From Neonectria sp. B-13 (taxonomy: Eukaryota > Ascomycota > Sordariomycetes > Hypocreales > Nectriaceae), in NCBI GenBank assembly GCA_002682825.1, contig NOKP01000002.1, positions 3,103,378 to 3,167,377 on the forward strand: a stretch of DNA of 64,000 nt, written 5' to 3'. The translations under genes and the position numbers were made by a program. Shown here piece after piece: positions 34,001-46,309 of the stretch. A model generated the notes under the pieces. That model did no database searches. It was not told the origin of the DNA and saw nothing but the letters and a program-made list of their open reading frames with translations. The stretch's first letter is position 1. The number at the start of each line of letters is the position of its first letter.

Positions 34001-35894
34001 TCCATGCCTTCAATTCTCCATTCTTCAACTCGCCTGCTTCAACTCGACTGCTTCGTTGCAATCCTGTCATGCGTAGATCTACTGGATCTGCACTGTTGAC
34101 GTACGTACTTATGGACCATGTCTGAAATCGCCCTTGGCACTTTTCATAGCCAGGAACCTGGAAACCCGGTGCTGCTCCTGTGCATCCATTTCCAATAATT
34201 GGCGTCGGGCGTGTCATCACAGCATCGTCCAGAACCAGCCCAAAAGTCAGCAGTCAGCGGTCAGCAGTCAGCCACACTCCTTCAAACAAGCCTCATGAGC
34301 CCGCGACAAATCCAATCAGCCTGAGCAAGCAATCACAGTTCAGCCTTGGCTGAAAGCGAGGATGACACAGCCTGACATTGACTTCACGTCATACCACAAG
34401 GAAAGGCAAAGAAAACAATGAATGAATCGCTGCGGCCAAACCAGCCCGGCCGGCATCTCGGAACTCTGCAAGTCCCGATATCTCGTGTTTATGCTACGTT
34501 ATGTTATGGATGTTATGAGCGACAACAAGAACTTCCTCGTCGGCCGTCCCCGAAGTGTTGTTTGCCACTCCCCCAAGCCAAGCATTGGACGTCTCCACTT
34601 GATGCCAGCCCCTGATGATGTCTTTGCTCATTTCTGACTTGTCCTGTTTTCTTGTGTCTGACACCCGTGCACAATAAATGACGCCAACAACGCGAACGCG
34701 GCACACACAGCTAGGGCACAGAGCAGAGCAGAGCCAGTTGCCAGGCTTCCCAGCTGGAGAGCTGAAACCTCGAGGCAAAGAAACTGGGGGGGATCAGCGG
34801 GCAATCAACAAACTTGGAGGGAGGGAGGGAGGTCACTCTCACAAGCTCCCGAGGCGGAACCAGGCGAAGGCGGCGCCACAAACCAATATCACTCATTCCT
34901 CACTCCTCCTCACTCAGACACAACCCGCAGCTTCATTGAATCTACCGGCATCCATCACGATCACGATCACGACACGAAAGCACAGCACAGCAGAGCTCAG
35001 CACAGCACGGCACGGCTTACTCGGTGTGTGCAGCGCTTCCCCTTTCAAAGGGAACCCAGGCAGGTCGTCCTAGGCCAGGCAAGCCTGAGCAGTAGCACCG
35101 CAGCACCCAAGCAAGGGCCCGCTCCAGTGCGTTTGTTGGCGATAATTGAGGTGCCGGGCCCCCTGGCGGGCCCCTGTCCTGGCGCTGGGCGTCCACCACA
35201 CAAGGCCTTACCCAGACTAATAAGCGGGCTACCTGCTTCTTCCCACCGCTCCTACGTTGGAGACCTGTCTGGACCCTGTGCTGGCACTGCTGTGAGTACC
35301 TAGGGGAGGTACCTACCTACCCTCAGCGCTGTCGGGTGCTAAGGGTTTCCCAGCTTGGGCTCGTCCTGTTCCCAGCTAGCACCGCGACTCAGCCTTATTC
35401 TGGCCAACCTGGGCCAACTTTTGCTCCACCCGCTCGCTCGCTGGCTTTGCGCTCGTTCGTTCGTGTTGCACTTGCACACTTGCACCTTGCACCTGGCACC
35501 TTGCACACGGCCTCGGGTCTATATATATACACTCGGCCGCTTTGTATATATAGTCTCCCTCCCCCATCCTCTCCTGCATCCCCAAATCTTCACCCTGTTG
35601 CTGTGGTTGCTGTCGTGTGTGTGCTCGCGTGATCACCGTCATTCACTCGCCAACTCCCCCTCTCTCCCATTCCCCCCCTTTAGAGCCGCCTCGTAAGAAA
35701 CAGAGAGAGAAAAACGACGCTGCTGCGAAGAATAAAACGCACAACAAACACCCATAACGTGAGGGACGGCCATTGCGTCTAGATTACCACTCGCTGCTGC
35801 TTGTGGATTCGAGGACTGGACGACGTCGTGCTGCTGTTGCTGCTGCTACTACTACCACCACCACCACCATCACTGCCACCGAAAACACGACACA
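31078..35894. other. Long gene-poor spacer and cyclin-gene upstream region
   Basis: About 4.8 kb without a supported gene. A minus-strand frame at 31823-32143 has a hydrophobic, somewhat protein-like middle (IAGLPIWPAITMLIRVGCIM) but no gene structure, and one at 33033-33452 is weaker still. An A-rich run follows a C-run near 33545-33565. The last kilobase is rich in short CA, CT and CAGCA repeats and holds TATATATA-like DNA near 35520, CTC tracts and a CCA/CTG-rich leader before the cyclin-domain gene. Confidence 0.45.
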
Positions 35895-36921
35895 ATGCGG
35901 CGAGATACTAAGCGGGTTGAGGCCGACGACGGCAACGACGACGACGGAGACTGCCACCTCGAAGGCTACTTTACGTACCGGCCGCTGTCCAACCTCCCCA
36001 CACCGCCCCCGAGCTCCCGCAACTCGTCGGCCGCGCAGTCACCGCGGACGACGCTGAAAGATGGCGAGCCGTTGATGCCTCGATTCCGAGGTGAGCACAT
36101 ATCAGGAACCAATGCCTCCTTCAATGGACTGACTAACTAACCACTCTTCTCTCTTCCCAGGCCCCGCCATTCACCTCGTCAACCTCATTCCCTCGTCCGC
36201 TTCGCTGGCCACCGCCTCCGTCCCCCTCGTCCAAGCCATCCTCAGCCGCGCCAACATCCCCATCGAGACCGTCGCCCTCGCCGTCTGCATCCTCGACAGC
36301 CTCGACTCCCGCTTCGCCCGCCGCTGGCGCCTCTCGTGCCCCCTCCTCTCCGACTACTTCTCCCCGTCCTCCAAGCGCCACACCCTCCCGCCCGCGCCCT
36401 CCCACTCCCAGCGCCAGCAGCTGCACATTGACTCGGTCAACCCCGAGCTCATCATCTTCGCCGCCCTCGTCATCGCCGTCAAGTTCACCGAGGACCCCCA
36501 GGAGCACTCGCAGTACTACTGCCAGGCCTGGGGCCGCGGCATGTGGTCCCACCAGCAGCTCAACCTCACCGAGCGCTGCATCATGGAGAACCTCAACTAC
36601 CGCATCATGCCCCTGTGCACCGAGGACTGCCTGTCCAGTGCCATGGTCGACATGCAGCTCGCCGCCCAGCAGCCCAGCTGGGACCTCCGCGACTACAGCC
36701 ACCAGGACAGCGGCTCCAGCGATGACGATGACGACGCCGCCAACTACGTGCCGTGCCACACCCGCTCCAAGACGCTCGGCGGCGGCAAAGCAACCCTAGG
36801 ATTGGGTCTGGGGATGGCGCTGACGCCCGTCGACACCCCCGCAGCCGACGCAACATCCCAGGCCGTGACCCCGCGACCCTCGGCTCTCTCTGACGATTAT
36901 TTCCACCACTTTCAAGCATGA
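35895..36921 (+). CDS. Cyclin-domain protein (PHO80-like)
   Basis: Two exons, 35895-36090 and 36161-36921, 318 aa; a 70-base GTGAGC...GACTAACTAA...CAG intron. An acidic, Ser/Pro-rich N-terminus is followed by a cyclin box (from about AIHLVNLIPSSASLATASVP to NLTERCIMENLNYRI) with the usual hydrophobic helices, an AALVIAVKFTED segment and EMENLNYRI-type end of the fifth helix. Such proteins bind a Pho85-type cyclin-dependent kinase in yeast. The C-terminal part has an acidic Asp run (SSDDDDDAANY), no further domain, and ends FHHFQA. Which cyclin subfamily it belongs to, and therefore its process (phosphate, glycogen, polarity), cannot be decided from this sequence alone. Confidence 0.8.
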
Positions 36922-39185
36922 GATGACTAAAAGAAAAAGAAAAAGAAAAAGCGACAATCTGGCGTTCTTACCCATAGGCTTAGGCTTTGGCCTTGGGGTG
37001 GTTTTCGGTTTCGGCATCGGCAAAGGCGTTCTTCACACTCACACATACTCACACATACGCACAAATACGCACACATGTAATGGCCATATTTTGTAATGGG
37101 CCCGCCTGCAGCGGCTTGATCTGGCATCATTTGGCATCAGCATCGGTTTGCTTTTCTGGGATGCTCCCTCCACGATGAGGGAGGGGATCGACACACGTGT
37201 CTGGCCATGACCGTGGTCCATGTTTTGTTCTTCTTTGACTGGGTTTGGTTTGCGTTACCCGTGTAAATCCAGCGTCTTGTTCAGGGTTAGGGTCTTGCTC
37301 GGTGTTTGCTTTCTCTTGCGTTGTTTGCACGGCATGGGATCACAATACCTTGCTCTGGCCTGGTCTGGTTCGGTTTGGGCTCATTTTCGGCATGGGAGAC
37401 CAGGGTTACACATACCCCTTATCGTATCTTCTGGTCAATAGTGTTCTTTTAATGGCTCGCTACGCTTCTTCTCCCTGTACGCTTGCTTCACCGTTCTTGT
37501 ATGCTACACCGTTCTTGCGTGATGTTAGTCCTCCCCAACTCCATTCTGCCACCGCCCCGACTGATTTAATCGCAAGCCGCGTTGTCCTGGTCGAACTTAG
37601 GGAGCTTGCTCCGCCCCTTTGCATGCGTATTATCGTTATCTTTTCTCAATTCAGCAATCGGGAGTGTCTGTTGGGATTCGCTAACGATACCCATGGCCAT
37701 CGCTTCGGGAGATCCACGGTGATATGCGTGATATGCCGACTTAACGCATAGCATTGCATAGGTACTTGACCATCCACGCGAGAAACACAACTTGGCATAA
37801 CTCATGGATAAACTGTCCCTTGGACCCTGTCAACGAGGGTATAACTTTAATGTTTCATGTTTCTTATTACCGCCGTCTGGTCTCATTCTTAGCACTGATT
37901 GTCACCTGCGAACTTACATCTCCTGGCTGCTCCATAATCAAAAATAGTAAACGGGCAGTGAGGCTAACTGTCTCTTTCTTCATATTGATTTCGAACCGGC
38001 AAGGACATGCGGCCTTATTTTAGTTGCTTTAGTCGTGCTGACAAATGATGGTGTTGATAGAAGCACCGGTGACAGTGAACAAAAACAAGCGAAGAAGTGG
38101 TGGAGCTTGTATTCCTCGGAGGCTCGCTATATGAAGGCGGCCCGATGCCACTCAGTCTGGAATGAGAAACCGATGCAGCAAGGCGGAAATGGTGTTGGGG
38201 CTCATGAAGGGTGCGAAAAAGAGATTCCATTAATAAGACACAGTGAGGCGATCGACATGAATAACTCCTCCTCGTTGGCACATTCAGAAGTATTTCGTAG
38301 CGCTTACTCTCAACTTGAGAATTCTCCTGACTGAGCAATTCACATCCCTTCTGGCCATCTACACGCTTGGTCCCCTATCTGGTTTCCTTCCCTTGAATGT
38401 CACCAGCAGCTGCGTTGTGTTAGCGTGATGCTGCTCGAGCCGTAGCATTATACATAACCAGTACTTGGTTCCGAGTTGACGATCAATAATTAGATGGCAG
38501 GAGTAGACAAATATCCATGGACTTGCTTTACCGGAGTGGCCAACTTGTCGTTTCTTCGATCTTATATGTACGAGGAAACTTCGTGGGTGGTTTTGAAATA
38601 TGGCTGGAGTTGAAATCATATTTGGGACGAAGTCGTAGTAAATAAAATTAACCAAATAACTTATGTTTAGAATGGCTGGTTGTTGGCGCCTAGGATCTTT
38701 TCACTTATCACATAAATGCGTCCCGCTCATCAGCCAGATACTTACATCTTCGACTCCATTTTTCGAAGAAAATTGAACATCCGTCATAGTTTAGTACGCG
38801 AAAATACAAGGAGACAAGCAGGGTGGATGAACCCAGCGTACTCAAACATAGCGGATTGGCCCGGATTTCTGGCGGGCTAGAACTGCGGAAGTTGACATGT
38901 AATAGCAGACAGGCAGGCATCAGAATCACATCCTTTGTTCACCATATATTGCTCGCTTCCCTCGACCAGTCGTTGGGTTAGTGGACGTGGGGGATACATT
39001 AGCAACTTGGGACTTTGCCTCCAGAAGCATTCTGGCCTGTGATATGGTGAAAGAACTCGGCGCTAGGATTCGTATAGAAATAGTACCACCAACGGGCTAC
39101 AGATCAACCCGCGCGGATCATCCTTAATAATTCTTGATATCATAGTTGTGTAGCAGCAAAATCCCCATTTGTTCGAAAACTCTGG
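36922..39185. other. Gene-poor spacer
   Basis: The cyclin gene's 3' region has GGCTTTGG-like and ACACATACGC-type short repeats. Minus-strand frames near 38359-38929 are AT-richer and not convincing as genes. No RNA gene is seen. Confidence 0.4.
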
Positions 39186-40831
39186 TCATTTCAGTAGTAT
39201 TCGGCATTCCCCCGGACAAGCCACCACTGGTGAGATTCTCCACGAACGTCGAGGATTGGGCTCCGGACATGGGGAAATGGAGGATGACATTTGGTAGCTT
39301 GGCGACTTTCTATTTCTCCTAGTGAACCCTTCGGGATCCCACGATTTCCCCTCTAGGTCAACGAAAATAATGGCAGCTGGCACTGCTAGGTTGAAAGGTA
39401 CCAAATCCTCTAGGTACCTATTTATGCAAAACAAACCCTTCAACATGTCAAGGACCTCAACAGGGACCATGAGGACTCCACGGGGGATCTCAGCATCAAG
39501 TCGTTATCACCCATGTTGCGTGTATAATTGAAATGCGTATTGGAATGAGGTTCGCGTTCTTTGTCTCGTGGAGGTGGGTAGGTCGTCGAGATGTTGAAGG
39601 TGTTTCTGCAGAAGCACCCGGAGGATTTGGCCCAGATTCTCCAACGAGTAAGCGCCAATAAGCAATAACTGAGGGCATTGCTTCTATCATAACCTCTTTT
39701 GACTGTCACAACTAGTATATCACTTGACGGGCAGTTCTCTTACCCATCTAGTGAAGTATATCCATGCGGGGTTCATCCCTAAGTATATATTCAAAGATGC
39801 CCAAGGTCTCCGTGCTTTAGTCAGGATGAAAGGGTCTCATAATGTAGGTCTGAGAGGACCTACCAGACGAGGGTATTCATTCGCGATCTTTTTCACGTCA
39901 TATTGGAGTTTATCCATTGCACATTGCATGTCCCCCTGGGTTTCCCTGATTCCCCCAATCTCATCTTGGATTGGCTTATGGTCGCTCTTCACTTGATTGG
40001 TCATTGCGCCTGCTATTGCCTGTAGGTCTGCCATGGATGCGTCTCCCATCTCACCCGAATACATCCGAGGAGAAAACCTGGGATCATCGGAAATTGTATT
40101 GAGTCTTGGATACACAATCCAGAACCCTCCCATGCATTGGGATAACCTCATGTCCGGTTTGTTCCCTCAAGTACACTGGCATTTCGAGACGGGACTTGCG
40201 AGTCCATGTCGGCAAGGAAGCCCACCAAGTTCACCACCTCTGCCATATCAGATGGTCTTGCAGCCCCAAGGGGTTAGTATGGTGGTTTGGAACCGCAGCC
40301 CACTCCCGTGTTTTTGTTTATCTTGTTCTAGCTCAGGAAACCCGGGTAAATAACCTTCACTCTTGATCCAAACCGCTCTGAACAAGGCCGCAATAGGAAG
40401 TGTAGTGTATTTTGCGAAATAAAGCTTGTGAGATATGGTGACGAGGTAGGTCTCAAGGGACAACGACAACAGACACAGTGCAAGGTGGCGGAGACCTCAG
40501 CACAAGACAGATGATTTGAAGGCACATGAATATGAGAAACGGTAAAACGGTTGTACTCAGAGTCTCTCAGTTACTTCGTTTCCACCAGCACTAGGTGCTT
40601 GAGTAGCTCGGCGGTTACATAGCCGGGCAGTTGACATGCATGTTCAAGGAGTATAGCTGCACGCGTTGGTGTGTGACGCGTTCCTGACTGATCTTCTACA
40701 AAATAACAACAGAGACACCTTCCTCCGTCTTCAAGTTTCAACCCTCCCAGGAGAAACAAGCATACCGAGGGTGTGGCCCAAGATGGTCCTAAGTGAGGCG
40801 GGAGATACGTGAAGACAGGGGGGAGCAGCAT
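39186..40831 (-). pseudogene. Decayed minus-strand protein gene, family not recognised
   Basis: Successive minus-strand stretches read like protein but lie in different frames or are broken by stops. Examples, from 5' to 3': 40831-40571 (LFLLGGLKLEDGG, ILLEHACQLPGYVTAELLKH), 40469-40248 (YFAKYTTLPIAALFRAVWIK), 40151-39837 (coiled-coil-like, ADLQAIAGAMTNQVKS ... DKLQYDVKKIANEY), about 39670-39510 (AYSLENLGQILRVLLQKHLQ) and 39503-39186 (VPVEVLDMLKGLFCINRYLE). The last two share one frame, separated by tandem TGA TAA at 39509-39504. Introns might explain some frame changes but not these tandem stops. It may be an old regulatory or NLR-like gene; I cannot name a family. Confidence 0.4.
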
Positions 40832-41262
40832 GTAATGGCGCGCTTCGGATCCAACAATTCCCGAAGTATCCAGCTCAGTGTGATTTCCGATTTCATTGGG
40901 ACTGGGCGATATCCACCGAAAGGGTGCTATCGAAGCTCAAACACTACCAATTTCCCGGTCGGGGGCTTGCTTTCCTGGAGAGGCAAATGTTGCATTGCGA
41001 ATTACTTTGTCCATGCATTGGTAAGCAGCCACGCAATTGTGAAGCGCTGGGTTGCTTCGGGGCTGCCAAACAATGCAGAAGTGTAAATACGGACATCGAG
41101 GACCAAGCAAATTATTAAGGACACGGCATCAGTCAGAGCGCGATGCTGTCGGCATGTTATTCGCCGGGGATTTTTGTTGACTTGTTGGCCAGTGTCGAAG
41201 GCATGGAATCGTTCGATAGAGGCCAGCGCGCTGGTAGGGGATGCCGGCGTTGGGGCGTACGG

Positions 41263-41545
41263 TCATATCGTTATGCTCTGATTTTCCGACATGGCTGACT
41301 CCTGAGCTACGCACGCCCCGGCCACAGAGACATGGTAATGGGGCCATGGGACTTACACTACGTATTTCCGACGCGGTGGAGGAAATGGCATTGTTTACTT
41401 TCTGAGCGAGATGGTTTTTGACGGCGGTGTCGCTAAGGGAGGGGGGGAGCAAGGCTAGAGCTGCCGATTGCGGAATAATTGCCTCGGGAGGAGGACAGAG
41501 AGAGCCCGAAGATGCATGATCCAGAAAGGCATTCTGCATGCCCAT
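41263..41545 (-). CDS. Possible small two-exon gene, unknown product
   Basis: A tentative model: exons 41545-41357 and 41301-41263 with a 55-base GTAAGT...CAG intron, giving 75 aa. The first exon is protein-like (SGSLCPPPEAIIPQSAALAL, then LLPPSLSDTAVKNHLAQKVN) and ends exactly at a strong donor. The intron lacks a clear CTAAC branch motif, and the second exon is only 13 codons. It could instead be an exon of the decayed gene just downstream on the same strand. Low confidence. Confidence 0.2.
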
Positions 41546-43290
41546 GGTACGAAGTACCTTGGTACGCGAGGGGGATAAGGTCGATGAATACCCTGGTCTT
41601 GTCACCGTTACCAAGATCGAAGGCGGCACTGACACGAGCCCGCACGGCCATCGACATCGGCATCGGTATCGGTATCGGAAGCTGGTAGCCAACGGAGTAC
41701 GGATACGGAGGACGGAGTACTGTCTACCTACTAGGCGACTCCACCAAAAAAGAGAAGCACGGAAGGAAGGGAAGGCCATGAGGGCGAATCTCCAGGTGAT
41801 GAGATGATGGGTGAGGGGCCGATGGCTACTATTAGCGAGTCTACGACGTGGGGTAACTAGACCTACTAGTAGATGCCCGATATTACTGGGCAAATGCGTG
41901 GTCTGTCTGTCTGTCTGTCCGGTGGACGGAGTGGATGGCAGAGAAGTGGAATCAGTGGATTGGCGGCGCATTTTCCTATATCACATGAAAGAAAAAGGGC
42001 AAAAACGGTCGCAAATGCGGTCCGTCATGGGAGGGAATTCCACGAATCCACTCGCATTGCAGCCCGCCCTAAACCGCCCCCGGCTGGGTCGTGCTCCCGT
42101 TGGTTGGCCGTTCTTTCCTGGTTCCTTTTCTGGTCTATTGCTGGCGCCGCTTTGAAGCATTTGCGTCTCCTTCTGGTGACGTACCCGTTCTTTGCTTGGG
42201 TCTCTGGGATCGCAGGGGTTCTGCGTTTAGTCGCCGCCGACCGTGCAGCAAGCCAGCCAGTCAGTCAGTCCAGCAACGAGCAAGCAAGTGGCATCAAGCA
42301 TCGCATCACGAGGCGCCGACGACTCATCCCATTGCCCAACGGCCCCGAACTGCCTGATTCATGCCTCCTCCAAGGACCTTACCGTAGCTGGGTTATTCCG
42401 CCTGACCACGACCCGGGAAGCTAGGCCCGTGGCCACCACCATTCTAGACTCGTCATCATTCCAGGCCCTCCACTCCCATCATTCCTTGGCTTCCTTCTAC
42501 CGGTATTCCGTCTCGCTCCCGTCGCGTGAATGTGAAGAAGCTTTGTTCCTTCCACCTTCTTCAGAAGTTCTACCCCGCAACGGTCGCCCCCTCTCCGTCC
42601 CGGACAGTCTCTTGAGTTTCCTTGCTGCTTGCCTCCATCACTCACTCGCCGGGTTGCTTCCGTTCCTTCCCCCAGACAACATCACCAAACCCTCTCCCCA
42701 TCTCGCCCCCTCCCTCTCCTCACGTCTTGGCTCCTCCCCGCACCTTGCAAGCCGTGGACTCTCGGGTTATTATTAAACTTCCCCTCTCCTGCCTCCTCCA
42801 CAAGCTGAACCCTTTTTACCTTCACTTCCCTCCCTCCCTCTCTTCCATCTCTTCCCTCTTGACACTCTCCCACTCTTGCCCACCAAACTTCTCCCCTCCC
42901 GTCAAGACCCCTTTTCCATTCCATTTTCCAGGCTCTCTTTCTCTTGCCACTGCCGGGCCCTGGCCATCATCCGCACCGAGCGTGCCCGTTCGCGCTGCGC
43001 AGCTCAGCTCAGCTCAGGCGGCAAATCGCCCGAAACAACCCTGGCGGCATCCTGGAACCATCCGAGTAGCGGAGCTGCCCCAGCTCCCTTGCCGCACGGC
43101 GTACGCCCAAGACCAAGTACGAAGTACACGCATACTTGTCTGAACCATCCAATCCTCCCCGGCCCCCCGGCCACCTGAGTCGCCCAGGGTCGTTCCAGAA
43201 ATTACTTGAACCTCCCATCGCATCCTCGTCCTCGTCCTCGTCCTCCTCCTTGGACAAACCCTTTCCAAACTTCGTGTGCTCGCTGTCATC
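41546..43290. other. Spacer and leader of the histidine-phosphatase gene
   Basis: No supported gene. There is a GGTATC/GGCATC repeat near 41655-41678, TCTG and CAGT tracts (41900-41920 and 42255-42270), and a long C/T-rich block from about 42440 to 42950 typical of a fungal promoter and leader. Confidence 0.5.
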
Positions 43291-45559
43291 ATGCGCGGCA
43301 CTCCGGCCTACATCTTTGTCGTCAGGTTGGTGTGGATCCCCCCTTCGCGACCATGCGCCCTCCCATCGCATAATAGCATCACATAGCATCACATGCACAT
43401 GTCATTGCATGCGACGGCATGCAAGCGCATCGCCATCATCGCGCTCCTCAACATTTCTCGACTAACTTTCTCGCAGACACGGCAATCGCCTCGACGCCGC
43501 CGACAAAAAGTGGCATCTCTCCTCTCCCACCCCATACGACCCTCCTCTCACCTACGGCGGTTTCCTCCAGTCGCGACAAGTCGGCAACCAGATAGCTAGC
43601 ATCCTCGAGCAGGCCAAGATCGAACACGAGGCTTCCGCCGCCGGCTCCAAAAAGCGAAGGCGGTTCAAGATCGTCATTCATAGCTCTCCTTTTCTTCGAT
43701 GCGTCCAAACCTCCATCGGAATCAGCTCCGGCCTCGCCCAGACTCCCCCTGAGTCCCCGAATCAGCCCTCCGATGTCATCGTCTCCGCCACCAGCACCAC
43801 ATCCAAGCCCAACCAGTTCAAGTCGGCCGTCCTACGCCTGGACTCTTTTCTGGGAGAATGGCTTTCGCCCGAATACTTCGAGATGATAACCCCTCCACCT
43901 GGCGCTGCCCTCATGGTCGGTAGCGCAAAGGCGGAACTGCTGAGACGGGAAGACTACAGCTCCTTGATTACCACTGCCACCACCCACACCCACACCCACC
44001 AAAGCTCGTCTGGCTCCTTGTGGAATGGCTCCCCTAGCGCAAGCCCTTCTATCCGCGCAATGGCAGCACCTCCTTCCGCTTCATCAGACAAGGATGCCTC
44101 TGGCCCGGCCTCGAGTTCGGCCATGGCCGCGGCTCTCTCAGGGCAACTCTCCGGGCAACTTGCAGGACACCCCGGCCAGAAGAACGGCTACGCTGCCCCA
44201 ATACCAGAGTACTCCATCTCAGGCTCCCGCAAGATCCCCGAGGGCTTCGTGGCACATGCGCGGGACGAGTGTGTCGTTGTAGACTATCAATGGGATTCAA
44301 TGAGACCTCCACTGGATTTCGGAGACGGCGGTGAATTTGGCGAGGAATGGACGTCGATGCACCAGCGATTCCGCAGGGGACTTAGGAAGATGGTGGACTG
44401 GTATTCTATTACCGAGTCTCCCACTGAGATGGTGACCCGGGGCGTGCAGGACAGCGATGACCATCATTCTGCATCTGCAGACGACGAAGAGGTCGAGAAC
44501 GTTATCATTATCGTGTCGCACGGCGCCGGCTGCAATGCCTTGATCGGCGCCATCACGCACCAGCCCGTTTTGATGGATGTCGGAATCGCCTCGATTACCA
44601 TGGCTCTACGAAAGCCAAATGTCAAATACAATGACCTCGTCGCCGCTTCCCAAAACGAGGGTTCCGAAATGGAGCCCCACGTATCACCTCATCAGCTGTA
44701 TGATATCCGGCTGTCTGCGAGCACCGACCATCTACGATCGACAAATTCAACACCCGTGTCTGCTCGATCAACGTCCACAGACATGTTCCCGGCCCCTGCA
44801 GGCAGTCGTGGTCGCCGCCCAAGCATGGGCAATACCACTGGCGCCGTCATTGGGTCATTCGTCTACTCATCAGAACCCCTCATGTGCAGCGGTAGCCGCA
44901 GCACATCTGCCAGCGCGGCCTTGGGATCATCGATATATCGATCCTCGGGTTCCCAACGCCCAACACCTCGGGCGGCGGCACTTGGAACGGGCGGCGCCGG
45001 GCCGAGGAACATTTCGCCTGGATCGGGTAGCCCCTCTTTTGGGCTGTGGGCGCCAGCGCCTTCATCTCTAAGGCTGGTGGATGACGGCGGAGATGATGAA
45101 AAGGACGACTTTGATACTCTGCTGCCGGACTTTGGTCGTACCCGATTCATGGCTGCGAACAAGGAGAATAAGACTTCGGTCTCTATTCCCGTTTCCGCGC
45201 CAGCCTTTAGTGAACCCGACCCTCCGGCACCGGAATTCTTGATGTCTCATTCAGTGCCATTATCGATCTTGTCAACAGAGCTTCCACCCCCTGCAGTTCC
45301 TACCTTTAGCTTGTACTCAGTGTCGTCGAATCCCGGGGATTCGACGCCCAAGAGCAGGCCCAGAGGGCCGGTTCTCTCCGGCCCCATCAGGATCAGGACT
45401 GACGTTGATTTCGAGAAGCCCGCCCAGGACCTCTCTATTGGACATCTCGGAGACAGCCTTGGCGGATTGTGGGGTGTCCCTCTACCTCCTGGCGAGGCCG
45501 AGCGGCTCCGCGATTTGAGCTTCTCGAAGAGACGCTGGACGACTACCGAGCGTGCGTGA
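43291..45559 (+). CDS. Histidine-phosphatase (phosphoglycerate-mutase) family protein with long disordered C-terminus
   Basis: Two exons, 43291-43325 and 43477-45559, 705 aa; a 151-base GTTGGT...GACTAACT...CAG intron falls inside the catalytic motif, so that VVRHGNRLD (R12, H13, G14) is completed only after splicing. Other expected elements are SSPFLRCVQT and a late SHGAG with the second catalytic His. Between them are Ser/Thr-rich insertions (THTHTHQSSSGS). After about residue 430 the chain is mostly low-complexity Ser/Pro/Gly with no domain, until a conserved-looking end (DLSIGHLGDSLGGLWGVPLP). Related fungal proteins are annotated as phosphoglycerate mutase family, but substrate is unknown. 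Confidence 0.85.
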
Positions 45560-46309
45560 GTGAATTCGAACTAAAGAGTTCACCATACAGTCATGACGCT
45601 GGTAGGGGACGATTCAGATGTCCTCATGCGATGGGAGAAATTGGACGAAACCCGAGGAACATCTCTTCTCACCTTGTTACTTCTAGCGCGCGTTGCTTCC
45701 TGTTTGGTCGTATTTTTTAATTCACGACAGACAGGTCTGTTCATCTAGGTACTCATGGCATCGGCGAAAGGGGCAAGGATCAAGATTAAAAACAACCCGG
45801 AATGAATATTCGAATACTCGGACCAATATTCATTAATATGGGGGGGATTGGGCGGTGTTATGTATTTTGATTGTTTTGGGGGACACGGCAAAGGGAACGA
45901 AATGATATCCTCCTGTACTTGGGGCTTGATGCACACTCCGAACAGGGAGTGAAAACGGGCCATGGGAAAGGGGGACCAAACGAAGATTGTCCAACATGTG
46001 TGGATGTAATTTTACATGCTCATGTAGCCTATGCTGTACCCTTTCTCTTGACATCCTACTCTTGAATGTCGCTCTTGAAATCATCTATGGGATATATATG
46101 GTTTAAAAAAAAATACATGGCTTGGTTATGCGACTTCTAAAGGCGCATCATCCAGATACGCTCGTGATCGGGAGGCGCGACAAGGAACGCCATCCGTCAG
46201 TACCTTCGACTTCCAACTCGACTTGGAAACTTTTGCGGTTGTTTGTGTGGTGGTTTTGAGAATTGATTGATTTTCGGGGAGTGTTGGGTCTCTCTCTCTC
46301 TCTCTCTCT
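45560..46309. other. Spacer with CT microsatellite
   Basis: Contains the 3' regions of two convergent genes, a G-run near 45840 and a (CT)n tract at about 46289-46309 touching the carrier stop codon. No gene is recognised. Confidence 0.6.

Noticed and set aside
41129..41971. 280-codon minus-strand frame
   Set aside because: As a single frame it is mostly Arg/Ser-rich low-quality sequence; only a short internal stretch (about 41357-41545) looks coding and is listed separately.
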